A stretch of DNA of 64,000 bases from Acetonema longum DSM 6540 (lineage in GTDB: Bacteria > Bacillota > Negativicutes > Sporomusales > Acetonemataceae), in contig NZ_AFGF01000269.1 of assembly GCF_000219125.1 (NCBI RefSeq), forward strand, positions 25,008-89,007, given 5' to 3'. Under the pieces are notes generated by a model, which did no database searches, was not told the DNA's origin, and worked only from the letters and a program-made list of their open reading frames with translations. Each line of letters starts with the position of its first letter. Position 1 is the stretch's first letter. The translations under genes and the position numbers were made by a program. Shown here in pieces: positions 33,101 through 41,289 of the stretch.

Positions 33101-34468
33101 GCGGATTTGCCGAAACAATACTGGCCGGATTCCTTTAATGATGAGCAACAGGCCATACGCAACGGCACGGTGGATACGGAAAAGACCGAGCTGTCCTTCG
33201 GCCACCGGCAAGAGACCGGCAATGTGGAATGGGGCTGGAAGCTGGGCACGGTACATCAGGACAAGCAAACGTTATGGACCAAATATGAGACCGGCAACCG
33301 GGGTTTCGTCCTTGGCACCAATACCTTTCGCAATGATTCCTATAGCGCTTCCGTTGACGGCACCTGGAAGATGGGTGAAAGTCACCTACTGGAATTTCTG
33401 ACCACCGCCAGCAAGGAAACTATGAAGGTAAATTTTTCAGCCGACCAGTATTCTGATCCAGAATGGAAAGGCTATGAGCATTTGTTCCTGCCGGAATACG
33501 ATATGAGCAATTACTATTTCCAAGTTCAGGATACTATGAAACTGGACGACAGAGGCAGCTTGGCTTTTACGCCGCTGGTGCGGGCGCAAAAATCGAATAT
33601 CGGTATTGATGTCATGGAAGGGGAAGGCTGGCTGTACAGCTATAACCTTGGCCTTAAGAAAAAATGGAATGATCAGTGGACGACTTGGGCCACCTATGGC
33701 ACCTATCACAGACTGCCAAGCTGGTATGAGGTGTTTGGCGACGGTGTCAACCTTCAGAGCAGATGGTATAGGGGCAATAGAGGCAAAGGCGAAGCTTCAT
33801 GGAGTCCGGAAGTTTTTGCGGAGCACGGTAAGAATTGGGATGTATCCGTCAATCGAAACGGCCAGCTGTTCGGCGTGGACAACGACACTACCTTGACTTA
33901 TTTTAATCGCAAGTCAGAAAATCTGATGACCACCGCCTTTAATCCCTTGACCGGCGCGACCTGGTACACGAACTATGGCGCCGGCGAGATTCAGGGTTTT
34001 GAGCTCAGCAATGAGATGCATTGGCAACAATTTGATTTTACTTTAAGCACGACCTGGCAGGACTCCTTGATTACCAAAGGGTTTAAGGCTTATGATAATA
34101 CGAGCAATGCTGCATGGCAGGGACAGCCTTTCCCCTGGACACCGGAGTGGGCGGCCAACGCCAGGCTGGATTATCGGTTCCCCGGCGATAAACTCAGCGT
34201 CTTTGGCGAATACAACTGGACGGACAAACTAAGCTGGCTTAATAATGCCGGTACGGCTGCGTACTATGAGCCAATGGGAATATTTAATATCGGTATGAAA
34301 TATAGCTTTGATAAGCAGTTCAAACTAAGTACCGGTGTTAATGATATCGCCAATCAGGGACCTAAGCAGCTCATGCGTTATTTACAGAGTGATCATTTTG
34401 ACAAGGGCAATGTTGCCTATCCACAACAGGGAAGAACCTATTACATGACCGCGGAATACTCATTCTGA
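30191..34468 (+). CDS. Autotransporter passenger and barrel fused to a TonB-dependent receptor
   Basis: One uninterrupted 1425-aa frame. TTG 30191 is the start, after TAGGAGGAAGGA. Domains: basic lead and signal peptide (about 1-34); a beta-helix-like passenger of ~300 residues; the linker STRNLWRIEDGLFWKRGD seen in autotransporters; an autotransporter barrel (about 345-640, EGVWVNTWRGKYTYDGI to GGIAWGWGG); a disordered Ala/Asn/Thr/Pro linker (641-730); a TonB box (APLVVEADRP, about 735); a plug (745-870, with TTVRVRGSSASQVNIYVDGV and NVERIEVYRGYIPARFAG); and a 22-strand-type barrel ending MTAEYSF. Two outer-membrane barrels in one chain is highly unusual. The first barrel does not end the chain, so BAM recognition must differ. 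It sits in the riboswitch 8 operon, which suggests a corrinoid receptor with a surface-exposed capture module. Confidence 0.88.
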   Translation: MSRKHCKKRMANALKVCSFAFILHPFYTVSCYAALELVGETANYTNWGSGGPWKVKAISENEQIYTTYAIANQGKAIGQAQYNANITIDNGGLWRPLDRNGTVNVNALTMLSGSTIDFAYKYSAANSYTEANGYDPWSVATASSTARILKINNGNFEGNINFRINLGTRTYDPSTGGYVGAGETIVLNNPTVINQESYPTVHINIEYIMNKDFGAGNDSTFSWANQTAALLEGQVTGVFEISNSDTANMDKFVVAGEAINQVDGALNKYIITTELLDDGSGNEYNRSYSVYWSAKRQGYLSQGAYSAANAALSTRNLWRIEDGLFWKRGDDRRFVNRSIAKDDFDRREGVWVNTWRGKYTYDGIQDSTFGQTYSGIQVGYDKLRDRELLGGKLYTGLFFSKMTSGADFSAQNAGGADYNSGRGDLDSDGLGAYMLWVGDKGHYLDTTVRWSTIDNANTYTDSFGDSYKKDFIAQTYGIGARYGLRIDKGSGWFMEPQVGLSYGVMRSFDFRLDNGLRYQQDKMDMLLGRAGLSIGKSYGQGEHKGEAYLKLSANHDFMDGGNAMFYAMQNSANPDTAQNVLASQKVDTLAGKDTWYDVTLGSSFKLSGSSDGWLEVNRSFGGKVDTDWQINGGIAWGWGGPSKAKKSEAVNAADRSLFTDTVNTAGITAADAAAGKETTSNLPEGNAPPQQPNAANRASSNADTANADENPAVGGTNSPEAAGALQQGDFDGFTWAPLVVEADRPDWEKKLSPGTVSVIELPQYEGEHKTLGDLLQTVPGIHIDKLSGGAGHYTTVRVRGSSASQVNIYVDGVLVNTGSEQAVNLENLNIDNVERIEVYRGYIPARFAGAAMGGAINIVTKKPDKTGGKVSYGLRSFGGQKFNLETTAPMGDGSLLFAMNREEATGDFKYYKLYTTYANDSPTYPRNRWRQNNGYENNDILAKWQDDNWFVKLNYINNSTHTPQTVDSYLADLPKQYWPDSFNDEQQAIRNGTVDTEKTELSFGHRQETGNVEWGWKLGTVHQDKQTLWTKYETGNRGFVLGTNTFRNDSYSASVDGTWKMGESHLLEFLTTASKETMKVNFSADQYSDPEWKGYEHLFLPEYDMSNYYFQVQDTMKLDDRGSLAFTPLVRAQKSNIGIDVMEGEGWLYSYNLGLKKKWNDQWTTWATYGTYHRLPSWYEVFGDGVNLQSRWYRGNRGKGEASWSPEVFAEHGKNWDVSVNRNGQLFGVDNDTTLTYFNRKSENLMTTAFNPLTGATWYTNYGAGEIQGFELSNEMHWQQFDFTLSTTWQDSLITKGFKAYDNTSNAAWQGQPFPWTPEWAANARLDYRFPGDKLSVFGEYNWTDKLSWLNNAGTAAYYEPMGIFNIGMKYSFDKQFKLSTGVNDIANQGPKQLMRYLQSDHFDKGNVAYPQQGRTYYMTAEYSF

Positions 34469-34533
34469 TGGTTGCTTCGTGCGGCAGTGCTTTATTTGCT
34501 GCCACACGGACAAATCAATAAGGAGTGGCTAGG

Positions 34534-35127
34534 ATGGATGCTAAGCGTAATTTGCTGATTCTTAAACTGGATCTTCTCGACAATATGCGGGAATTTGATA
34601 CGATCCGGCAAGCGGTTGCACAGGTGGCCGCAGGCCTGGTGACAGTGAGTGCTGCCGGCTGCGAACAGCCGGAGGACGTTATTGCAGCCGTTACTGACGG
34701 CAAGCCGGACTGGGTCCACATCATTGGCCGCAGCAATGACAAGCAATTGATTTTTTCCGGCGGCAAAAAGGCGGAAAGCAAATGTGACCGCATTCAGTTG
34801 GTAAAAAATTTGCGGGGGGCAACACCGGCTCTTCAATTAATTACGCTGAACAGTAAGCTGGACAATCGGGATTTGAGGAATATGGGCCGGCTCTATGTCA
34901 TGATCGGTATGGAAAATGGCTATAATCCCATAGCTTCCCGCATGTTTATGCCGCGTTTTTACGCCAATATCTGTTCAGGCATGCCACTGGCGCCTGCCGC
35001 CAAAGCCGCCATTGAAGATACTCAGCAGGAAGTGGTTCAGCACGGCGGTATACCGTCCATGTGTTTCAGCCGCATTATTGATCCGGAAACGTTTACGTTT
35101 TTGCCGAGAGAAACTGTCATGAATTAG
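34534..35127 (+). CDS. CHAT/caspase-like protein that seems catalytically dead
   Basis: This is a 197-aa soluble protein; ATG 34534 follows AAGGAG by eight bases. The order of elements fits a CHAT domain: a strand and His-containing DWVHIIGRS (residues 59-67), a LQLITLNSK strand (about 100-108), then YVMIGMENGYNPIASRMFMPRFYANICSGM with the typical helix, and a C-terminal strand. In active CHAT proteases these positions read VHxxGHG and LNAC. Here GHG is GRS and LNAC is LNSK, so both catalytic residues are missing. It follows the receptor fusion by 65 bases in the same direction. The assignment rests on pattern only. If right, it is a pseudoprotease next to a riboswitch-controlled protease operon. 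Confidence 0.5.
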   Translation: MDAKRNLLILKLDLLDNMREFDTIRQAVAQVAAGLVTVSAAGCEQPEDVIAAVTDGKPDWVHIIGRSNDKQLIFSGGKKAESKCDRIQLVKNLRGATPALQLITLNSKLDNRDLRNMGRLYVMIGMENGYNPIASRMFMPRFYANICSGMPLAPAAKAAIEDTQQEVVQHGGIPSMCFSRIIDPETFTFLPRETVMN

Positions 35128-35183
35128 CAGCGGGCTGGTCGCCTGGCAGCAGCTATAAACATAACAGGCCCAGGGTTTGAGGA

Positions 35184-35212
35184 TTGACCGCTGTGCCCCG
35201 GTATGTTAGGAT
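35184..35212 (+). promoter_or_regulatory. Promoter of riboswitch 9
   Basis: TTGACC (35184-35189) and TAGGAT (35207-35212) are 17 bases apart, 20 bases before the aptamer. Confidence 0.5.
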
Positions 35213-35231
35213 AAAGCTGATAACCGAATAT

Positions 35232-35434
35232 TCGGGATAGGTGTCCGCAAGGACTTAATAGGGAAGTTTGGTGCAAAGCCAGCACGGTCCCGCCACTGTA
35301 ACGGGGAGCGATCCTGCGAAAACGCCACTGGAGCGTGGGCTCTGGGAAGGTGCAGGGGTGCTATGAACCGGAGTCAGGAGAACTGCCTGTCTGACAATCA
35401 CCGCTACAGACCTACGAGCGATAGGAAGGGGATT
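35232..35434 (+). promoter_or_regulatory. Cobalamin riboswitch 9
   Basis: This is a complete aptamer: ATAGGTGTCC, GGACTTAATAGGGAAG, a GTTTGGTGCAAAGCCAGC stem, GGTCCCGCCACTGTAA, GCCACTGGAG, TCTGGGAAGGTG, GAGTCAGGAGAACTGCC and CCTACGAGCGATAGG. It precedes a truncated cbiK, consistent with former control of a cobalt-chelatase gene. Confidence 0.95.
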
Positions 35435-35497
35435 AGCGACGCAATTTTTGCCGGTTGTTTTCGGCCGGGGCCGGGATATGGGTTCAGTATTTGCGTA

Positions 35498-35546
35498 AGG
35501 CGGCCTTTCCTGCGCGGTTCAGGGAGGGCCGCCTGTTTGTTTTTTG
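35498..35546 (+). terminator. Terminator of riboswitch 9
   Basis: AGGCGGCC and GGCCGCCT pair across a 20-base internal arm, followed by GTTTGTTTTTT. Confidence 0.8.
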
Positions 35547-35609
35547 CCGCTGTTGCGGCTATCGCTCCTTGCCTGTCTGTTTCCCAATAACTTTGAGAGG
35601 GATGATGCT

Positions 35610-36005
35610 TTGGAGAAGACAGAAAAAACCGCTTTTTTGATGGTGGGTATAGGCTCCACCTACCAGGAAGCCCGCCGCTTGGCGATGAACGGTATGGATC
35701 ATAGAATCCGGGCGGAGTTTCCTGACTATGAGGTGCGTCAAGCCTTCGCGTCCCGCGCCCTGATCGAAAAATTGGCGGAACACGACGGGATTCAGGTGGA
35801 TAATGAGAAACAGGCCTTAGAACGCCTGCGGCAAGAAGGGTTTACCGAGGTAATCGTGCAGCCTTTTCAGATATTTGCCGGCGAAGAATATGAAGCCATC
35901 AGAAAAATAGTCCGGCTGCATGCAGCGGAAAACGGCTTTGGCAAAACCGAAATCCTGCCTTGTGTGACTGTGTGGGTGAAGCAGGAGCCCCAAATAATCA
36001 ATTAG
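35610..36005 (+). pseudogene. cbiK: Truncated anaerobic cobalt chelatase (N-terminal half of CbiK)
   Basis: The 131-residue frame (TTG 35610 after GAGAGGG) matches the first half of CbiK. It has MVGIGSTYQEARRLA, FPDYEVRQAFASR, LAEHDGIQVDNEKQALERL and EGFTEVIVQPFQIFAGEEYE. CbiK is normally about 260-290 residues and its metal-ligand histidines and glutamate lie in the missing half, so this product cannot insert cobalt. The reading frame ends at TAG within the first bases of a MITE-like repeat (36005). No cbiK sequence resumes after the repeat, so an insertion followed by a deletion is likely. No other chelatase gene is intact in the window. Confidence 0.85.
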
Positions 36006-36235
36006 GAGACCGTTGAAAAAGGCCTATCTGCGTCACTTCATTCTCCTGCGGGCGTTCGACGCACCTTCCGAACGTACAGTCTCGCGCCCGTCCTCGTCGC
36101 GCTATCAGAATGTGACTTTTCGGGAAAAGGGTAATAGCGGCTGTTTTCTCATAAGCCGAAAAATCACCTAAATTCTTCAGTATGACAACGCAGGCGTTGC
36201 TTTTACCTAGCATCTGGACCTTTTTGAACGATCCC
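36005..36235. repeat. MITE-like repeat, long form
   Basis: The ends are GGAGACCGTTGAAAAAGG and CCTTTTTGAACGATCCC, imperfect terminal inverted repeats. The first 50 bases (GCC.ATCTGCGT, CTCCTGCGGGCG) and the last 30 (CTAGCATCTGGACC) match the 58539-58655 copy read in reverse. The middle (CGAACGTACAGTCTC, CGTCCTCGTCGCGCTATC, GTGACTTTTCGGG, CACCTAAATTCTTC) matches the copy at 63711. It encodes nothing and sits exactly at the break in cbiK. Confidence 0.8.
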
Positions 36236-36282
36236 AGATTCGAGGCCACAGATGGGCTTTTCCGATCAGAAAGGAAGCGATC

Positions 36283-37090
<808 letters not shown>

Positions 37091-37204
37091 AGGTGAAGGA
37101 ATGTTGAATTAATATGCAGTCGGTATGTTTTTCATTTTCTGAATTCGGACGGTATGAGATTAGAAATAAGAATCAAAAGACCGGATTAATTGCGATTTGA
37201 CAGC

Positions 37205-37233
37205 TTGACAGAATTGTCATTCTTTGCTACAAT
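37205..37233 (+). promoter_or_regulatory. Promoter of riboswitch 10
   Basis: TTGACA (37205-37210) and TACAAT (37228-37233) are exactly 17 bases apart, the strongest promoter match in the island. Confidence 0.7.
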
Positions 37234-37253
37234 AAAACAAAATTGAATAGTAA

Positions 37254-37458
37254 TGAGATAGGTGCCCGTAAGGGCTTAATAGGGAAGTCCGGTGTAATGC
37301 CGGCGCGGTCCCGCCACTGTAATGGGGAGCAAACCCAGAAAAGTGCCACTGAGACTTTGTGTCTTGGGAAGGTGTGGGTGAGCAAAGAACCAGAGCCAGG
37401 AGAACTGCCTGTCTAACAGTCACCGTTTTTTTTACCCACGAGCGATGGGGAGGGGATT
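37254..37458 (+). promoter_or_regulatory. Cobalamin riboswitch 10
   Basis: This is a complete aptamer: ATAGGTGCCC, GGCTTAATAGGGAAG, GGTCCCGCCACTGTAA, GCCACTGAGA, TCTTGGGAAGGTG, GAGCCAGGAGAACTGCC, a T-rich P-loop insert and CCCACGAGCGATGGG. The next intact gene is tonB, 440 bases further on. Confidence 0.95.
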
Positions 37459-37525
37459 ATGGAGTAATCTACCTTCCCGGCTATTTTGGCCGGGATTGTC
37501 TGTTTCAATGGATTTCTCCGCTAAC

Positions 37526-37570
37526 AAGTCCCTTTCTGTATGCTTTTGCGGGAAGGGACTTTTATAATTT
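37526..37570 (+). terminator. Terminator of riboswitch 10
   Basis: AAGTCCCTTTC and GGGAAGGGACTT pair across a T-rich loop, followed by TTATAATTTT. Confidence 0.8.
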
Positions 37571-37898
37571 TCGTCGAAAGGTTTCCACGCTATTTTGGCT
37601 GGCGAGGAAAATTAGCCATATCTTAAATCCCTTATTGTTGTTGTATGGTGCGTTCGGCAGACGCACTGCCGTCCCCGCATGGGGACTTCCTTTTTTTTAT
37701 ATTTGCCCTCTGCTGTCACAAATTCCTTGGGAGCGGCCTATTATCATTTGCAGGAATTGTCCCACGATCATATTATCCGGATTATTAAAACGATGGAATG
37801 ATCCCTCGTACCGCCGCAGTCTATCCGGCGGCAATATGAGATAAAATAAAGCAGCGGATTGGCGCCGGCTTACCGGCCGACACCCGGGGAGGTATCTG
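37571..37898 (+). other. Non-coding leader between riboswitch 10 and tonB
   Basis: A second terminator-like hairpin is at 37671-37697 (GTCCCC-GCAT-GGGGAC followed by TTCCTTTTTTTT). Between 37715 and 37800 one frame reads VTNSLGAAYYHLQELSHD, then IIRIIKTME and a stop. It looks like the end of some protein but has no start and matches nothing I know. A GCCGCAG/GGCGGC-rich hairpin precedes the tonB ribosome site. I see no full gene. Confidence 0.4.
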
Positions 37899-38708
37899 AT
37901 GATTGCGGTGGAAAAAACAGACTGGGGCAAAGCGTTGACGATTTCTTTAGTGATCCATATCACCCTGCTGCTTGGCTTTGGCTTGATCATCGTCATGGCT
38001 CCGGAACAGTATATCGAATTGGAATTAGGCGGAGGCGGCGGCGGAGGAGGCAGCGGCGGCGGCAACGATGAAATAGCCGTGTTTGCCGCCGATACATCTG
38101 CTGCGGATACTTCGGCTGCATCGATTCCTTCTGTCCCTGAGACCCCCTCCACTTACCAGGAACAAGAAGAAGCGGTTGAAAGCGTTGAGGAGAATATTTC
38201 GCAGCACCCGGAACAACCGCAACAGCCGAAAGAACCGCCGGCAAACGCCGTTTTTGCCGCTAAAAGGGATGATGATGCCAAACCTATGGATAAAAGTTCT
38301 GGCTCGGGTTCAGGCTTGGGAACCGGCTCCGGTTCCGGTGTGGGCTCGGGTTCTGGGTCGGGCTCCGGTTCCGGTGTAGGATCGGGTGCGGGTTCAGGGA
38401 TTGGTCCGGGTTCCGGCCCAGGGTCCGGTGACTCGACTGCTCCCCGCATTTTGGCAGAGATCAAACCCTCCTATCCATTGGAGGCAAGAAAAGCGGGATG
38501 GGAAGGAACGGTTGTTTTGAGAATCCAAATTATGGAGAATGGCGCTCCGGGACAGGTAACTGTCTATCGGTCCAGCGGCTATGATCTGTTGGATGAGGCG
38601 GCTATATCGGCTGTACGGCAATGGCGTTTTGTGCCGGCGAAAAATCGGTTTGGCCAGGTTATCCGATGTTCTACTACTCTGCCGGTGATTTTCAAGTTGC
38701 GGGCGTGA
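37899..38708 (+). CDS. tonB: TonB energy transducer with a Gly-Ser linker
   Basis: The 269-aa protein has one N-terminal membrane anchor (about residues 12-32, [19 protein letters not shown] with the conserved histidine). A poly-Gly stretch follows (44-55), then a charged Gln/Pro/Glu spacer, a pure Gly/Ser linker of about 50 residues (133-180, GSGSG repeats), and the TonB C-terminal domain (about 185-269, with [20 protein letters not shown] and [15 protein letters not shown]). TonB proteins normally span the periplasm with Pro-Glu/Pro-Lys repeats; a Gly-Ser linker is uncommon. GGGGAGGT lies before ATG 37899. Riboswitch 10 control and the exbB-exbD genes in the B12 operon suggest a TonB dedicated to corrinoid uptake. 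Confidence 0.92.
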   Translation: MIAVEKTDWGKALTISLVIHITLLLGFGLIIVMAPEQYIELELGGGGGGGGSGGGNDEIAVFAADTSAADTSAASIPSVPETPSTYQEQEEAVESVEENISQHPEQPQQPKEPPANAVFAAKRDDDAKPMDKSSGSGSGLGTGSGSGVGSGSGSGSGSGVGSGAGSGIGPGSGPGSGDSTAPRILAEIKPSYPLEARKAGWEGTVVLRIQIMENGAPGQVTVYRSSGYDLLDEAAISAVRQWRFVPAKNRFGQVIRCSTTLPVIFKLRA

Positions 38709-39325
38709 TTCGGGTTGCTCCACAAATATCGCTCCGCAGTGATTCACGCTCAAGAGGCCTTAAAAACGGCAAAGCTTCCAAAAAAGTCCATCGTATTTTT
38801 TAGGACTTTGGGACACTGCCACGGCAAACTGCGGCAGTCTTTTATTGATAACCCCAGATATATACGCGTGTTAGCCGTCGATTTCCGGAATCCGCCCGTT
38901 TATGGCGGATTTTGGTTTTGGGTTTCACTGACCAGCGTTGTCAGGCGCATGGAGAGATTCGGCGTTAGCAAAGAGAAGTTATATCAGGCTTATTTGCAGG
39001 CCTCCTATCGACCTGTTGGCAAAAGAATTTGTTGAGTGGGGAATGGTGCTTTTCCCAGCAGGATAGGCTTCCGGTCCTCATCAGGCATATCGTTTAACTC
39101 CAGCCGCTCACTCATGCCAGCTATGCCCTGAGGTCAATCGGTCCGGCGGCGAGCCTGCCACACTTGCTTTACTGATATTGGTATTGTATGTCCTGATTCT
39201 CTCTGCGACTGACGTTTGGACTATGGAGAAAGTAAAACAGGAATATTTCTTTAAAAGGTAAGCCTCAGCCGGCAGGAATCTTTATTAAACTGCAGAATCA
39301 AATTATAATGACCATAATTGCATAG
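38709..39325 (+). other. Gene-poor region after tonB with hairpins and possible gene scraps
   Basis: Three hairpins follow tonB: AAAGTCC/GGACTTT (38781-38809), ACTGCC/GGCAGT followed by CTTTTATT (38815-38845, probable tonB terminator) and AATCCGCC/GGCGGATT followed by TTGGTTTT (38889-38917). Further on, two short frames end in protein-like tails: VRRMERFGVSKEKLYQAYLQ to 39035, and a hydrophobic LALLILVLYVLILS tail with a charged end to 39261. Neither has a start or RBS. They may be ends of deleted genes. Confidence 0.4.
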
Positions 39326-39522
39326 CCGGGAAGAGGTGCAAACTGCTTAAAAGGGAAGTCCGGTGAAAAGCCGGCACGGTCCCGCCACTGTGAGGGGGAG
39401 CCTGTTCTGCAAAGTGCCACTGGATTGAATCCGGGAAGGCGCAGACAGCGATGAGCCTTAGTCAGGAGACCTGCCTGTTCTGACACACCGTTATAACCTA
39501 CGAGAGATAGGCAGGTGGGATA
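39326..39522 (+). promoter_or_regulatory. Cobalamin riboswitch 11 (biosynthesis operon)
   Basis: This is a complete but more divergent aptamer: AAGAGGTGCAAACTGCTTAAAAGGGAAG, where only the TTAAAAGGGAAG part is strict; GTCCGGTGAAAAGCCGGC; GGTCCCGCCACTGTGAG; GCCACTGGAT; CCGGGAAGGCG; TAGTCAGGAGACCTGCC; and CCTACGAGAGATAGG. It has GACCTGCC, the general consensus, where the other copies in the window have GAACTGCC. It lies before the sixteen-gene cobalamin synthesis operon. Confidence 0.93.
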
Positions 39523-39545
39523 ACTTTTAATTGATTGGCAGTTTT

Positions 39546-39573
39546 CCCCCTGTTTACACACAGGGGGATTTTT
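39546..39573 (+). terminator. Terminator hairpin that also covers the cbiD ribosome site
   Basis: CCCCCTG (39546-39552) and CAGGGGG (39561-39567) pair around TTTACACA, followed by ATTTTT. The only Shine-Dalgarno-like sequence for cbiD, AGGGGGA, is in the 3' arm, six bases before the ATG. The hairpin can therefore block both transcription and translation. Confidence 0.75.
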
Positions 39574-39574
39574 C

Positions 39575-40678
39575 ATGACTGAAAAGAAAATGCGCCGGGG
39601 AATTACTACCGGCACTTGTGCCGCGGCAGCGGCGAAAGCAGCGCTGTATGCTTATTTTGGCGAACATAAGACGATAGTTGAAATAGAAACACCCCAGGGG
39701 CACACCTTGTTTGTGCCGGTGGCAGCCAGTGAGAAAACTTTTTCCGGGGGGCGCGCTTCGGTCGTCAAAGATGCCGGCGACGACCCGGATATTACCAATG
39801 GTGTAACAATTTACACCGATGTGACTCTGTTGCCCTCAGCGGAGATTGTGATCAAGGCCGGACCGGGGGTGGGAACCGTGACCAAGCCGGGCTTGTCAGT
39901 GGCGGTCGGTCAGCCGGCCATCAACCCCGGTCCTCAGACCATGATTAAAAAAGCGGTCCGGGACCTTCTGCCGGAGGATCAGGGGGCCTGTGTTACTGTT
40001 TCCATACCGGGCGGGGAAGCTCTTGCGGCGCGTACCCTGAACCCTATATTGGGGATTGCCGGCGGTTTGTCAGTGATTGGCACTACCGGCATCGTTGAGC
40101 CCATGTCCGAAGAGGCGTTTAAAAATTCGCTGGTGCCGCAAATGCAGGTAGTAAAGGCATTAGGAAAACCGCACCTGATCTTTGTGCCGGGGAAGATCGG
40201 TCAGGATATCGCCGTCCGCTGCAATCTTCCCCAGGACGCTACTGTGCAAACCAGCAACTTCATCGGATTTATGCTGGAAAAGGCAGTTGAACTGGAATTT
40301 AAAAGCGTATTGCTGTTTGGTCATCTCGGCAAACTGGTCAAGGTGGCCGCCGGTATCTTTCATACCCACAATCGTATGGCCGACGCCCGTATGGAAACGA
40401 TTGCAGCCTATGCCGGGGCAGCCGGCGCTTCCCAGGCGATCATACGGGAAATTCTGCAATGCAATACGACGGAAGCAGCGATCCCAATTCTGGAGAAGCA
40501 AGGTTTACACAGCCTGTATCCTTTGCTGGCCCAGAAGGCCAGCGAGCGGGCAATGCAATATGTGTTCGGCGATTTAACGGTGGGAACTGTGATTGTAACC
40601 ATGCGGGGAGAAGTATTAGGGTATGATCAAACGGCAAAACAGATAGGAGATAGCCTGGGATGGAACATAAAGTCATAA
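39575..40678 (+). CDS. cbiD: Cobalt-precorrin-5B C1-methyltransferase
   Basis: This 367-aa enzyme methylates C1 of the corrin ring in the anaerobic, early-cobalt route. The family start MRRGITTGTCAAAAAKAAL is present with its TTGTCA motif. Further blocks are GAGPGVGTVTKPGL-like (here KAGPGVGTVTKPGLSVAVGQ) and GKLVKVAAGIFHTHNRMADA near residue 250. It is the first gene of the operon, starting two bases after the terminator T-run. The 3' end overlaps cbiE by 19 bases. Confidence 0.96.
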   Translation: MTEKKMRRGITTGTCAAAAAKAALYAYFGEHKTIVEIETPQGHTLFVPVAASEKTFSGGRASVVKDAGDDPDITNGVTIYTDVTLLPSAEIVIKAGPGVGTVTKPGLSVAVGQPAINPGPQTMIKKAVRDLLPEDQGACVTVSIPGGEALAARTLNPILGIAGGLSVIGTTGIVEPMSEEAFKNSLVPQMQVVKALGKPHLIFVPGKIGQDIAVRCNLPQDATVQTSNFIGFMLEKAVELEFKSVLLFGHLGKLVKVAAGIFHTHNRMADARMETIAAYAGAAGASQAIIREILQCNTTEAAIPILEKQGLHSLYPLLAQKASERAMQYVFGDLTVGTVIVTMRGEVLGYDQTAKQIGDSLGWNIKS

Positions 40679-41289
40679 TTGTGGGCATAGGACCAGGGGC
40701 GCCTGATTACCTGCTCCCTGCAGCGCTGAAAAAAATTCAGCAGGCCCGTGTGCTGGCTGGAGGAAAACGGGCATTGGCCACTTTTGGCCGGGAGGATGTA
40801 CAGCAAATACAGATTGACGGCAATCTGTCCGAAGTGCTCCATGGGATCCGGGAGGCATTGCCACAGTCTGATGTGACGGTTTTGGTTTCCGGCGATCCGG
40901 GTTTTTATAGTCTCTTGCCCGCCATTCGCCGGTCCTTTCCATCGGAAATCATCGAGGTAGTTCCCGGCATCAGTTCGGTGCAGGTGGCTTTCGCCCGGAT
41001 CGGATTGCCTTGGCAGGAGGCTTATTTAACCAGTGTGCATGGCAGGGAAGTGGCCGGCAATCCGGCGCTGGGATACATCCCCGGCAAAATCTTGGGTCTC
41101 TTGACCGATCCCGTACACAATCCAAGCTTTCTGGCGGCACATTTGCTGGAACAAGGATGGCCCCAAACGGCGAAAGTCTGGTTGTGCGAAAATTTATCCT
41201 ATGATTCCGAAAGGATACTGGCGCTCAGTCTGGCGGAGATTAAAAGCGTTGCCGGATTTGAATCTTGTGTAATGGTGGTGCAGGGATGA
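40660..41289 (+). CDS. cbiE: Cobalt-precorrin-7 C5-methyltransferase
   Basis: This 209-aa SAM-dependent tetrapyrrole methylase opens with VIIVGIGPGAPDYLLPAA. It contains VLVSGDPGFYSLL and EVVPGISSVQVAFARIGLPW, the usual SAM-pocket and dimer motifs. It carries the C5 methylation; the C15 methylation and decarboxylation come from cbiT directly downstream. In aerobic species the two are fused as CobL. Here they are separate and overlap by ATGA. Confidence 0.95.
   Translation: MEHKVIIVGIGPGAPDYLLPAALKKIQQARVLAGGKRALATFGREDVQQIQIDGNLSEVLHGIREALPQSDVTVLVSGDPGFYSLLPAIRRSFPSEIIEVVPGISSVQVAFARIGLPWQEAYLTSVHGREVAGNPALGYIPGKILGLLTDPVHNPSFLAAHLLEQGWPQTAKVWLCENLSYDSERILALSLAEIKSVAGFESCVMVVQG

Noticed and set aside
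38287..38427. GGTTCCGG/GGCTCGGG-type DNA repeats that could be a minisatellite or CRISPR-like array
   Set aside because: They encode the Gly-Ser linker of TonB, are in frame and have no spacers. I see no CRISPR array in the window.
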